Shown here piece after piece: positions 32,366 through 44,118 of a DNA stretch of 64,000 nucleotides. Under the pieces are notes generated by a model. The model ran no database searches. It saw only the letters and a program-made list of their open reading frames with translations, and had not been told where the DNA came from. Location of the stretch: NCBI GenBank assembly GCA_032622095.1, contig CP136066.1, positions 94,695,319 through 94,759,318 of the forward strand, read 5' to 3'. The translations under genes and the position numbers were made by a program. This DNA is from Siphonodentalium dalli (lineage: Eukaryota; Mollusca; Scaphopoda; Gadilida; Siphonodentaliidae). How positions within the stretch are numbered: the stretch's first letter is position 1; every line of letters begins with the position of its first letter.

Positions 32366-32612
32366 TCATTTCTAATGGATTCAGTTATAAAAGTATGTTT
32401 TACACGGAATAGTCTATTCATTTAAATGGATGTCCAGCAGATCTAAGCAGACAACAGTCAAACGAACAGATACTACCAATTCAGGAAGATTCTTTGCTTT
32501 TTGGAGAGAAATGTTCTGATATATGTTAAAAAATGGCCCATGTTTGTTGAACTTATCTGAACATTCCCTGAGGCATTCGAAACTACCCGTCAAGAGTATT
32601 CAGTAAAAAATA
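32366..32612 (-). mobile_element. piggyBac-like MITE, family a, eroded
   Basis: Reverse orientation: TAATGGATTCAGTTATAAAA, GGAATAGTCTATTCATTTAA, GCAGACAACAGTC, GGCCCATGTTTGTTGAACTT, CTACCCGTCAAGAGTATTCA. Contains the same words as the satellite unit at 61570-64000 (GGTCTATAATTCATTTGGAG, GGCCCATG, TTTGTTGAAC). Confidence 0.65.
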
Positions 32613-32933
32613 GGTTACTTCGCCCAAATGTTATTTGATAGTCATCACGAACCATTTAGAAAATCATATTTTTGTTCGCTAACTATATACTACTTATGTC
32701 TAGTCATTGATATTCTCACTCACGTTCTGATTATTGTTTTAAGCACATTTATTTATATTTTCCAAAAAAGTGCTCTAATTTATATTTATATACTATTTGT
32801 CTATGCTACTCACAGAAAGACAATTAAAATGCTACCACAACTCCCTTGTCCTTCTATTTAAGATGCCCCCTTCCTGTACATTAAAATAAATCTGCCCGCC
32901 ATCTTTTTGGGGCCACAACCATCGATGTAGGGA

Positions 32934-34395
32934 CAGGGACGTGGCTAGAGGGTCTCCGTTGGGGGGGGGGGCTGTCCACATTGGGGAAAATTTCAACTGC
33001 ACCTCCCCCTTGAATCAGAATAAGACAAAACAAGTTTTTCAATAACATTTGCACCCCCCCCCCTTGTACTTCAGTACTCGGGCCTAATATCTTATATATT
33101 CATAAACCATGGTTCTATATTCCCGGTATGAGAACATTTTCAGATATCTTAACCTGAAAAATTGCATAAATCCTAACATCTGGCGGTCCAGACAAACGCA
33201 CACGGCTACGGGCAAGAGACCAGGACGCATCGGGCTTACGGTTGTTTGGCCCGGTGTGATAAAATTTTGAAAAATATACAAGAAAATCGCAAACCCTAGC
33301 ATAGACTGGCCTCAACTGAAGCTTTCCTATAGTGTTGGAAATTTCAAACCTCAATACTACTCTCAGGTTGGAAAATTCTCCAACTGATGACCAATCAGTC
33401 CACGACGATATTGATATAAAAAAAAAAAAAAAATTGAGGACAATACCGGGTTGCCCCCCCCCCCCCCCCCCCCCCACAAATCGCTCTTTCACATAAAAAT
33501 TAAATAAATTTTTAATGAATGATGTATATAAAAATACCTCTAGTTCATCAAAATTATTTAAATTATTGTGTATTTTACCCGCGTCTGTTAGATTTAACAT
33601 TTTAGTAATTAATTGTGAACCGACCAGAAAACGATGATTTAATTTTGTCATTTTTTTTTAATTTGGCCAAAAAACATTTGGCTAAAGTTTTTTCATTTGG
33701 CTAATAAATTTTCATTTGGCTAAACTTTTTTTCGGTCCAGCGCGAACACTGACGTTAAGTTTGACCAAATGTAGTAAAATATTATTTTGTTAAACTAATT
33801 AGCAGTTTTGTATTGGCCACGGGGAGGGACAATGACACACCGGCCCGACCATGGTTCTGTCCAGTGTTCGAAAAATTTGAAATCTGAACAAGATAATCGC
33901 AAAATCCTAGCATCTAGACTAGCCTCGAGCCTTCATTGAATTGGAAATTTCAAACATGACGCCCCCACTTACGTTGGAAAATATCCAACTGATGACAATT
34001 CCAATGACAATGTTGACCAAATGTATGACAATATTGTTTTCTTAAATTAACTAGCATTTTTTGACTGGCGACGGGGGAGGGAACAGGAAATAAGCTTTCC
34101 AATTGTTGGAAATTTCCAACCTAGTCAGCCCCCTAAGGTTGGAACATTTCCAACTGATGACCATTTCAGTCCAAAATTTTGACAAAAAATAGGAAAATAT
34201 GCAAAAATGTCCAAAAACAATTAACTCCCCCCCCCCCCCCCAATAAATTGTTTGAAAATCATTTTCAACTTATTGTTGGGGTGAAATTTCCAACTAATGT
34301 TTTGGCAGGTATGAAATATCCTTTTGACCAAAGTGGGGGGGGGGGGGGGGTGAGACACCCCAACCCCCCCCCCCCCCCCTGTCGCCACGTCTCTG
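32934..34395 (+). mobile_element. hAT-like element, longer copy with internal insertion
   Basis: Ends CAGGGACGTGGCTAGAGGGT and GTCGCCACGTCTCTG as in 29115-30187, with collinear interior. About 33403-33752 carries 350 bp absent from the other copy (C-run of about 18, then TTTGGCTAA repeated three times at 33660-33726). G/C homopolymers at 32961, 33453, 34226, 34335 and 34363. A clean 8-bp duplication is not evident. Confidence 0.68.
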
Positions 34396-34534
34396 TAGTG
34401 ACCTTAAGACGGAAGTGGTGCGGTCTCCATACATCCCCAAATATTTGATCAAAATGTTCAACTGCAGATTTCATGCCTGATACATCAGTTGGATAATTAT
34501 AGTTCGGTGTTCCAACCAGTAATAATTCGGCATG

Positions 34535-34745
34535 AAATTTAATGTTTTTGTGTCAAGTCGGTCGGAAATACGCCCTGTCCACCAGACCCGATTCCGTTGT
34601 TTTAGTTCTATACAGGTCAAATTATGTAGTAGCATTTCCATATATGGAAGTCATGATTATTCAAAAGCTCCATATATGGAAATGCTTCTGCAGAACTTTG
34701 ACCTCTAGCACTAAAACCACGAACTGGATGAATTTCTGAAACCAC
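34535..34745. mobile_element. Hairpin repeat with two copies in the window, copy 2
   Basis: AGGTCAAATTATGTAGTAGC, ATTTCCATATATGGAAGTCA, inverted at CTCCATATATGGAAATGCTT and GAACTTTGACCTCTAGCACT. Related to 6178-6345. Confidence 0.5.
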
Positions 34746-34909
34746 GGCAAGGGGTTGGATGAACCCAATACGGCCGCGACCAGTGATCTCGCTTATTATC
34801 CAACCTTATAAGTGGGGGGGGGGTGGCCTCAGATTGAAATTTTCGTAATCTTGAAATCCTGATGTATCAGTTGGAAAATATCAACACAATGGTTAAAATC
34901 ATGTTTCCT

Positions 34910-35365
34910 TCGTCGTAGCCAGCCAGTGAAACCGATTGGGGATAATGCTATTTTATACGTCGAAGTCCCGTCTATATATCTTTCTATATCGGGATTTAGC
35001 GTTTCCTAAAATCCCAAATAACTAACAAAATGTCACAATTGTGGAAGTAAACAGATTTTTCCATTCACTTTTTTTTTTAAAATAAATATTTCTTCTGAAT
35101 TCCACATAAACAAGTAATGTGAAAATATATTGAGAACAATGTTTTAAGAATTCGAACTCATTTGATCTCATGAACTGTGTGTGCATAACATGTAAAGAAA
35201 CGTGAGGTTACTCCTAATTATGCGGCATATTCGATGCGCAATTAAACATGGAAGTTAGATGATAATACATCATTATATATGACCAAAAGATGTCCCTCTT
35301 TCCGGACGTAAAACCTCATTATCCCAATCGGTTTCACCAGCTGGTTTAAAGGACCACTTAATTTT
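34910..35365. mobile_element. Possible TIR element, imperfect arms
   Basis: CCAGTGAAACCGATTGGGGA at the left and TCCCAATCGGTTTCACCAGC at the right are inverted, with further matches inward (TAATG, TACGTC-GAA, GTC). About 400 bp of AT-rich DNA lies between. Confidence 0.5.
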
Positions 35366-35526
35366 TGAACCCCAGATAATTAATAAAATAAATATTTGCC
35401 ATATTATATACCATTTGAAAGAGGAAGCTCCAAAAGATTGTATTATCAACTTATTCGATTTGTAATAAACTGAACATGTTTGTTTTTGTTGAGATACCGA
35501 CGTGGAGTTCTGTGCTCAAGTTTAAT

Positions 35527-35590
35527 TATTTTCAATAGAAGGGGAATAACTTTATATCTTAAGATAGAGTTTTTCCCTTCTATTGAAAAT
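35527..35590. repeat. Stem-loop with 16-bp perfect arms
   Basis: ATTTTCAATAGAAGGG and CCCTTCTATTGAAAAT separated by about 30 bp, itself partly inverted (ATATCTTAAGATAGAG). Confidence 0.65.
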
Positions 35591-35739
35591 ACATTTTTAC
35601 TTTGAATTCTGTTGCATTCTGGGAGCAATACCGGGGAAGTCTTTCTATGATATCAGCTATTTTCTATTTCTCTTTGGATATCTTCTGCGACAGAGGTTTA
35701 AAATGACCTATAGGGGTAATATGATTACGTCAGTACGTA

Positions 35740-36485
35740 TGGACAACCCAAAAACACGTACATGTACGTCCATCTATAAAATGAAAAATGTATGTTTCAT
35801 AGGAGTGCCTGTATTTCTGGCCAACTTGGGATATATACGATGTAACGATCACGCCAGTACGTATGGACCGTAGGTCGGCGACATGTCACTCTGTGTCCAA
35901 AGGTTCGCTAATCCCAAGGTTCATTATACCGAAGTTTCGCCATTCCCAAGGTTCTCGATATTCAGTTTTGAGAGGTTTCTTTATCATAAGACTCTTTTTA
36001 TGAAGGAAATAACTTAAAGGTACTCAATCCGATAAGACGCTGCTAAATTACTCCTTCCTTGGTTTCGGTGGGGAAAAAAATATTTGATTAGTGTCGAGGA
36101 ACCCACCCATCAAAGCTGAAAGTAATTAGATATCGATCTTTGCAGTTTGCTATTTTTATTGTTTCTGGGCCTGATCGTGCCAGAAGGACGAGGTCAAATG
36201 GGCGGTCTTCCAGATAAAGATGGATAACTGTAAAATCGTGGTAATAATAACTACTTGGTATTAGAGTTGTCCATCTTTTCTGGTTAAATACGCCCAGAAT
36301 AGCAAACCTTCAGAATAGCGAACCTTCGATGTCTGAATAAGAACCTTTGGAATAGCGAATATGGAACCTTCGAAATAATGAACGCGATCCTGTATGAAGA
36401 GCCCATGACACGTCCATCAATAAATGTATACATGTTTCATGGGACTGTTTATATATACATATACAAGACTGGAGTAAAGTTGAGA
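35740..36485. mobile_element. Foldback-like repeat with a MITE nested in it
   Basis: The left segment has CGTACATGTACGTCCATCTA, ATGTATGTTTCATAGGAGT and repeated AAGGTTCGC. The right segment has the inverted counterparts GAACCTTCG, CCATGACACGTCCATCAATA and ATGTTTCATGGGACTG. A GGTACTCAATCCGATC-type MITE occupies the middle (36014-36290). Confidence 0.55.
36014..36290 (+). mobile_element. GGTACTCAATCCGATC-type MITE, nested
   Basis: TTAAAGGTACTCAATCCGAT start, CTGCTAAATTACTCCTTCCT, GTCGAGGAACCCACCCATCA, GATGGATAACTGTAAAATCG, then an inverted AGAGTTGTCCATCTTTT near the right end. Confidence 0.65.
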
Positions 36486-36912
36486 CCAACATGTCTTTGT
36501 TAATTTTGGTGCCCAGATTTCAACGAAATTTGGTGTGGTGACTCAGGGTGCCCTGGCAGAGTGTATAATGGCGTTATTTTTCTAAATTTTGATTTAAACA
36601 AATTTAAATGAATAAAAAAAATATGAACATATGTGAATATTCAGGTACAAATAAACCTATTTGCACGAGAATATGTTGCAGCACCAGATATAGAGGAATG
36701 TGGGCCACAGTTAGACATGGGTCAGAGTGAGATATTGCCTCTAACATTTCTCTAATTTCCAGACCAATATCCATGGCGCCAGTCAAGCGATATTAGCCAT
36801 ATAGCACATTTTACTATATTTCTTCAAAATGCAATCATCAGGTGAAGGTTGAATCTGGCCAAGCGACCAATTTTCAAGGCAAAATTATTTTTATTTAATT
36901 TTTGCAATTTTA

Positions 36913-37364
36913 AAGGTACTCAATCCAAATTAACCCTCGCAGATTATTATTTCCTTGACTTCGGAGGTGAAAAATATTTGATTCAAGTCGAGGAACCCAC
37001 AACATCAAAGCTCATAGTGATCAGATACCGATTTAAAAAATCTTATCATTTAAATTTTTTAGTGGCCCAGCAAACAGCAGACGAGAATACTTTTTCTGAC
37101 CAAATTGCAGATGAAGATGGATAATTCTAAAATCAACTGTTTTTTTGTGTGTGTGTCAGATGTTTGACAAATCAGCAATATTCGTTGAGCAAAAAGTTGA
37201 TAAATTACAAGTTTTTGTCAATTTTATGCTATAATTGACTGTAGTTTTTTTTGGAGCAATTAATCGATTCTGTCAACTGAAGCGGCATTTCAAAAAAGCT
37301 TCTTGTTGTTGGAATCTGAATCTCTGATGATATGGGGACTATTGATTCGGATTGAGGACCTTTA
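36913..37364 (+). mobile_element. GGTACTCAATCCGATC-type MITE, near full length
   Basis: Left TTAAAGGTACTCAATCCAAA, right GATTCGGATTGAGGACCTTTAA (inverted ends). Interior words as in other copies plus CTTCTTGTTGTTGGAATCTG and GATATGGGGACTATTGATTC. Confidence 0.72.
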
Positions 37365-37375
37365 AGGGAAAAATA

Positions 37376-39270
37376 TCTTTATTGGATAAATTCATATAAT
37401 ACTGAATACATTTTTATGAAAACGGGTTACGTGGATGGGGCACAATGACTCAATGAAACATAATTTATGGCCTGTGGTAGGATCCAACTTCAGTAGATGA
37501 TAGGCACTTCAAAAATGAATGAGATAATTTGCCAAATGACTATTGTTTTGGGGCTGGAGTGGATAAATATTTTAGATCAAACAAACTGATGTCATTGTGC
37601 AATAGTGATATGTTTGGTGCATTTCCTATATGGTTACTACTTAGGGGTGGCCCCTTCTGTGAAGTAGATGATAAGAAACAAGTATTAAGGGTGGTCCCAG
37701 CTCGAGATTGCATGACTTTTGTGAGCTTTTATCGTACTCTCAGATGTCTAATCATTGTGATGGTCAACAATAGTGATAGCGGAGACCTAGACTGAAATTA
37801 ACAATATTGATGGAAATTTAATTCTATTTAATTCTATTTCAATTTAATTCTATATATGTCTCTTTGCCAAAAAACTTAATGATCGTTGAGATTACTAGAT
37901 TAAACATTTATATGATTGCCTCATTACTACATTAGTCATGTACATGTATAACTAGAAGGTCGTGACAGTTCAACTAAGTTGGCCTGGAATTATTATGTTT
38001 AGCATACATATTATTCCAATCCCAATGTGTCAAGTCGACAATAGCAAGTACGCAGGGCTATATTTAATAATTTTTCCACAAATAGCCACTAGTTAATATA
38101 TATATGCTAGCCATGCTGATCAAGCTCCCGCTTTATGCTTAAGGTTTAAATCGAGAACACAGTGTTAAAATCATGAATTATTTAATATGTGAGAATGCTA
38201 AAACTAATCACCGTGCAATATAATTATTAAATTTAACTTGATGTGTCCATCACAGGAAACAAAATTCATACACACAGATGGAAAGTTGGCCCGGAAGCAT
38301 ATCCTCTCACCAGTCACTGCATGAACTATGCAGTGTGCCGAGACCAAGTGGGATTGGGAGATGTTCTTCTTTTCCTTCACTCAACAAGAAGATAAATGAC
38401 TCACTTTGTTAGTCACCAATTCACTGGGCTTCACATGTTTGTTACATCTGTGTGTCGAGTCTGTCGACTGTAGATGGCTAGAATTGTATTTTGACCTGAG
38501 TCACATTCACAGTGAGTGGATGAGGCTGAAGTCGTTGATAACTAAATTTAGTAATCTATAATCACTAAATTGACTAATACAATCCTAATATTATTAGATT
38601 AGTAAGCCACATGAACGCTTTCACCGATTACTGCGTCCACAAGTTCCAGCTACGCGCTAGCCGCTACGTTCAACGGTTCATGACTGAACTATACTGTGTA
38701 TAGTAAATCAGTCAGCTCTAAAATGTCCATTTTCTGATTTCCTTGACCCAAGTTGAGGTTTGACATGACAGTGTTAGATATTAACAATTAAATTTACTAT
38801 TTAGAGAAGTAGTTAGTAGATTGAACGATTTGCCGCTTGCAGTTGAAACTCTAAGTCTAACCACTAAACCAGTCCAGGTGAAAACAGACTTAAAATTGAA
38901 CAATAACAGAACAAGTCAAATCGCCGTGGTGAGCAGTCTGCACAGACCAGTCCACATTCCATTCCAGTGACCTTCATTTTCATATTTTTTTCAGTCACAG
39001 ATTCGTCATTGAGTTTCTTTCCGACTGACTGATTTTCACTTTGAACACAGTTCACTTCAACTTCAAAACAACTTAACAGGTTGTTGTTGTTGACATGTTG
39101 TTGTTATTCTTCTTCTTCTTTTGACTGCTTTGACTCTAAAGTCATTCCAGTAATTGGCTCGTAGTGCTATCTTCGCTTGTGCTTTCTCGTTTGTTCTCAA
39201 CGCTTACGTGCTGTGATACCGTTGTACATTTAAAATACGAGCGATAACAATAACAAGCAATTCCATTTCA
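37376..39270. other. Intergenic DNA, no gene recognised
   Basis: Less repeat-rich than the surroundings, with short open frames on both strands (e.g. 37529-37795 +, 38864-39055 -) that show no domain or convincing splice pattern. Confidence 0.45.
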
Positions 39271-39289
39271 AATTTTGCAAACAAGAGTG

Positions 39290-39650
39290 CGCCACCATTT
39301 TGTAACGAAATTACGTCATCATTTCCAACGTTGCTATGGCCTGCCAGGGGACGTAATATTCTAACTGTAACGGTACGGAATCTGGCGAGGTTTGCCGAAT
39401 GCTATGCGCCCGCGTCAGCTAAATCCACATTAAGCATTTAATTTTGAATAAGGTTGATTTTGTTTATCAAATTTAATAGTGTTGCTATAGGGAGGCTGAT
39501 CGAAGAAGTAAAATAAATTCGTTTTATTAATTTGACAATTCTATTCCAACATGGCGGCCACCATAGGGCCCATAGGTCTGAATCGCCCGGATGTAAAAAC
39601 TATTTTTTCATGTTGATAGGGTATAGAAATTACTGACGTCACAACTATAC
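39290..39650. promoter_or_regulatory. Candidate orphan promoter or enhancer
   Basis: GC content rises locally. Motifs seen: TTACGTCATC (39303-39325 area) and TGACGTCA (39634-39641), both CREB/ATF-like; AAATGGTGGCGC on the minus strand and CATGGCGGCCACCAT (39550-39564), both YY1-like; GTTGCTATGGC (RFX half-site-like). No gene could be attached on either side. Motif matches alone are weak evidence. Confidence 0.25.
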
Positions 39651-40016
39651 TTGCGTCGCTTATGTTACTGTAAAACAACCCTTTGGGTTGTGAATACTGT
39701 CCCCGTGGGACTGATGATACCCCGCAGTACATTAAGAGAGAAGCCATGCATAGATATTTCCAAATTTTATTTTGTCGAAAAAGGAAAACGCGCTTGGATA
39801 AAATTCTGCATGTTGCGAGCTCATACTCCATATTGTTTTAGTGGAGTTCTCCCCATTTCGACTTGGTTCATGGGATCCTATGCACCTGCGATTATGAGGT
39901 CCGTCCAACATTCTTAGTGGAGTTTTCTCCTTTATCGACTTCTCGAAAAGTTTCTGAAGATACATAATTTTGTCCGAGCTTGTATTCATTTTACATTTTC
40001 CAATCAAATGTTTTAA

Positions 40017-40092
40017 AGGTGGGCACAGGTATTTACCACTATTCGAACATGTGCACATGTTCGAATAGTGGTAAATACCTGTGCCCGCCTTT
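40017..40092. repeat. Near-perfect 72-bp palindrome
   Basis: GGTGGGCACAGGTATTTACC and ACTATTCGAACATGTGCAC, then their reverse complement to CCTGTGCCCGCC, with no spacer at the GTGCAC centre (about 40051-40056). One mismatch pair near the ends. It could extrude as a cruciform. Short overlapping open frames read it on both strands; none is recognisable. Confidence 0.9.
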
Positions 40093-40529
40093 TGGACCTC
40101 ATGAAGTGGACGCCGTGATATCCTTCATATTAGTTCAGTGCATTTGGAACAAAGTCTCTGTGAATGACTACATATGTCCAGGGACATGCATGGACGATGT
40201 CCAACTGGAAAATAACATGCGCCATGCCAAAAAATAAATATTTCTCATCTTCGCCTAGAACAGTTTTGAAATATTGGTTATAGGGTGATGCTGATTCTAC
40301 TTTGCGCCCATAATCGTGGGCGGGAGTTTTCTTGTATGTCTTCGGATTAGGTTAAATTGAAGCTTTGCGTATAACTGAACATAGCGTGCAGCCTTTCCCA
40401 TATATGATGATATCAAACATGCACATATCAGAGGTCCGTTAAATGCCAAAGCAATAAGATGAATAAGTAAACAAAGCCTTGTTTTCCAGAGAATTTCGAT
40501 TTGTCACGCAATCAGAAAATGCATGTATA

Positions 40530-41119
40530 ATGGTCCAACTCCAGACAAATGCACAAGGCTACGGACAAGAGTTCAGGATAAAATTTTGAAATGTAAACAA
40601 GAAAATCGCAAATCCTAGCATATAGACTCGCCTCAAGCTTTCCTAGTGTTGGAAATTCAAACCTCAAACTATCCCTAAGGTTTGAAAATTCTCTAACCGA
40701 TGACCATTTTAGTCCATAATTTTGACCAAATGTAGTAAAATATTGTTTTCATAAACTAATTAGCAGCTTTTTATTGGCCATGGTTCGGCCCGGTGTGAGA
40801 AAATTTTGAAATCTATACAAGAAAATCGCAAAATCTTAGCATCTAAACTCGCCACAAGCTTTCTAAGGGTTGGAAATTTCCAACCTGACACCCCTCTAAG
40901 GATGAAAAATTTCCAACTGATGACCATTTCAGTCCAAAATGTTGACAAAAAGTAGGAAAATATGCAAATATTTGTCCAAAAGCAATAAATTGTTTGAAAA
41001 TCAAACTACAAGAACATTTTCAACCTATTGTTGGTGTGAAATTTCCAACTAATGTTGTGTCAGGTATTAAATTTCCAACTGTTGACACCCCAACCCCCCG
41101 CCCGGTCGCCACGCCCCTG
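40530..41119 (+). mobile_element. hAT-like element, 5'-truncated
   Basis: CAACTCCAGACAAATGCACA, GACCAAATGTAGTAAAATAT, GGAAATTTCCAACCTGACAC ... CGGTCGCCACGCCCCTGG, in the order of the copy at 29115-30187. The CAGGGACG left end is missing. Confidence 0.62.
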
Positions 41120-41187
41120 GTTGCCATATCACAACTATAAATATATCCTATATTGTACCTTAAGCTATATATTCATGGCACAATAAA

Positions 41188-41202
41188 TATGTTACTACTA
41201 CC

Positions 41203-41249
<47 letters not shown>

Positions 41250-41641
41250 AAGACTACTACTACTACTACTACAAGACTACTACTACTAATACTACTACTA
41301 CATCACTACTACTACACTACTATTACTACTACTACTACTACTACTACACTACTACTACTACTACTACATCACTACTACTACACCACTACTACTACTATTA
41401 CCACCACTACACTATTAATACTACTACTACTCATACCACCACCACCACCTACCACCACCACCACAACCAACACCACCCCACTTATACTACTACTAATACT
41501 ACTCTACTATTACTACATTACTGCTGCTGCTGCTACTACTACTACTACTATTAATAATAATAAACTACTACAACTACTACTCATACTACACTACTATAAA
41601 CTACACTACTACTACTACTACACTACTACTACTACTACTAG
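41188..41641. repeat. Compound (ACT)n / (ACC)n microsatellite
   Basis: Over 400 bp of ACT/CTA and ACC/CAC triplets with interruptions. The open frame through it (Leu/Thr/Tyr runs) is an artefact of the repeat. Confidence 0.95.
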
Positions 41642-43803
41642 AACGTCTGAATCGGCAGTTTAGATATTTCATTATATAGTGCAATATGACGTATATATAG
41701 GTTCTTAGTCCTAATATACGAACATTGGATAAATGCACGCTGATAACTGTCGACAAGTACACAAAGATAAACATACAATTTAACAGAGACAGGTCAAGAT
41801 TATCCAGTCACAACAGTTTGCTGATAACACTATTAATAGTAAACAAATTAAAACATTTGTTTGCGATCTACCAAGTACGGACGTCCTACACTGCCTTCAC
41901 ACTTTGGATGTTGTTACAGTGTTTCGGAATATAAGATATACAATACTGAATAACTTTTTGTTCTAATTACAAGGTTTGTCGTCTGCATACTGTATATAAT
42001 GTACACCTTTCGCACACCGAACTACTATACTGATAATAATTACGAATAGCTGCATGTAATAGAACTGTAGTAGTAAATTATTCGGACGGTCAAAACATTA
42101 TTGGACGCCTTTCGCATAATGCACGACAACGGATATTAATTTGAGGATGTAGGCCATTTCGTGGATTCAATACAAGAGACATAATCCAACATTCGACCCC
42201 ATTGAATTATCTTTACAAGCATTTTTGGATGAATTAGTGAACCGAACTCGTGGAAAAGATCAATGCGTTGAGAGGCGATAGACGGTTGAAACTTCAGGAG
42301 GAAAGGGGTACTTTGACAAACGCGTTAAACAAATATCTCAATAAGGCAATACAAACAATTTTGACATAAAAACCAAACACCCTCAATACAAGAACTGAAA
42401 CCAGGTACCAATTCTGACATATGTTTTATTTTGTTGATACATGAGTACTCACAAACACACTCAAATATCATAATTTTGTATCATGTTTTTGACAGCCGAA
42501 GGTATTTATTGTCTGTTTTTGTTCTGTCATCTATAAACACTTATCGATATACTGTATGGTTTGCAAGGAGGGTGCGTGGTTAGTGTGCAACGACTCCAAC
42601 CCGCCCCACATGTGATGTCACTTTAATTAATAACATGGTTGTTTTTGTAATACTTACATATATGTTTGTATAACATCACTGTATATAGTTTATATAAATT
42701 ATATAAAAAAAAAATCCAAAATCAAATAACCCAAATGATGTGATACAAATAATATTGTGCCTCATTTGTTTTTGTAAAAACAATAAGTTGAAAATGACTA
42801 TCACAACGCAAGTTTTTCTTGATAAGGAATGGAGCTTTCCACATCAACTCATTAGTGGGAGGAGCTTATATACGGTTGATGGGAGACAAGGCGTCTGACG
42901 AAACAGTTTTAGAGCGCTGTCGATATGCAACAATACACCCGAAAGCATACATACTTTTTGTCTTCATGAAATTGTGAGATATATGAGACTGTCATGAAAA
43001 TTGTAAAACTGTGTTATAATCACTGATAAATTTCCAACAGTATTGCACAAATCTAAATTTCAGTACAATAGTATGATTTGACAACCAAAAGTTATTTGAA
43101 AGTAAACAATTTAACACTGACAGTATGCGCGGATATAAAAATTAGGGTGAACAAATAATCTCAATGCAGCGAGCGACCGGCTCAGTCGCTGATTGGTACA
43201 TAATATCTGCTAATAATTATTTGATTGACAGCTGTGAACAGGTCCATTTGATGAATATCAAAATGGCCCAAATGTGTTTTTATCTGATCGAGTTATTGAG
43301 CTGTATTACTCTCTGCTTCAGTGGTTGTCGAATGCATAGAATTTTCTCACAGGGCTAAAGTCGTCTTTATTTTTTATTGATCTGTAATTGCAGCACTATG
43401 TGACCAAATAATAATAGTTTTCAAAAAAGTTTGGTTCGCCGTCGTATTTGATATCAGTGAACATAGAAAAACATTTAAAGTTGATAAATCAAATTTATTT
43501 GGTTTGTACCCGAAACGTCCGTCCAATGAAAAATAAAAAAATCAAACAATCCAACCCTTAAATTACCGAAATCTATACTCTAATCATCAAACTAAATAGC
43601 CCTATCGTCAAACAGACGTAAACATGTTTTGTTTCTGGCTGTATATATGTGGTTTGCCAATACAACAAATACTTTGGTTGAACTGTTTTTGTTCAATTGG
43701 TCTTTTTTCCCCAATCAGGTTACCGATATTGGACACGCTTCCGTTTGCCTGTAATTAAAGCCTTTTGGATTCTTCGTCGAGTACCTGGGAGCTCGTGACA
43801 TGA
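41642..43803. other. Intergenic DNA upstream of the ABCG gene
   Basis: AT-rich. GGAGCTTATATACGG (about 42860) resembles a TATA box but lies 1 kb before the start codon. CCAATCAGG at 43711-43719 and an inverted CCAAT at 43696-43700 sit within 190 bp of the start and are better promoter candidates. No gene seen. Confidence 0.35.
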
Positions 43804-43862
43804 TTTGGTAATTGAGCAGTGTACCACCCTCGCTTGGTAATTGAGCAGTGTACCACCCTCGC
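43804..43862 (+). repeat. Tandem 28-bp duplication in the ABCG 5' leader
   Basis: TTGGTAATTGAGCAGTGTAC plus CACCCTCG occurs twice back to back, ending about 20 bp before the start codon. It is either in the 5' UTR or the proximal promoter. Confidence 0.85.
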
Positions 43863-43880
43863 CATTAGTCCGGTACCGAC

Positions 43881-44118
43881 ATGACGACATTCGACACGTG
43901 TGCTATTGATGTCACACTGGACGAGAGACCGTGCATCGACATAAAAGTCCGGGATGTGTCATATACAATAGACAACTCTGTGCAAAGCATTTTGAGTCGG
44001 CTTTCAAGAATAGCAATCCCTGCGCAATGCGATCCTTTTACTGGCCCAAAGAAAGTATTGGATGGAATCTCATTCGATGTTCAAAGCGGAAAACTTGCCG
44101 CCATGTTAGGAAGTTCAG
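43881..44118 (+). CDS. ABCG8: ABCG8-like exon 1 (residues 1-80)
   Basis: ATG in GTACCGACATGACG. It encodes [11 protein letters not shown], then [20 protein letters not shown] and MLGSSG. The exon ends inside Walker A (TTCAG|GTATAT, phase 1), so the P-loop is split between exons 1 and 2 by a 5.6-kb intron. Confidence 0.92.

Noticed and set aside
33115-33651. 178-aa minus-strand open frame
   Set aside because: It crosses the C-homopolymer and two different repeat segments of a hAT-like element, has a Gly run from the homopolymer and no recognisable domain.
41153-41554. 133-aa open frame rich in Leu, Thr and Tyr
   Set aside because: Translation of an (ACT)n/(ACC)n microsatellite.
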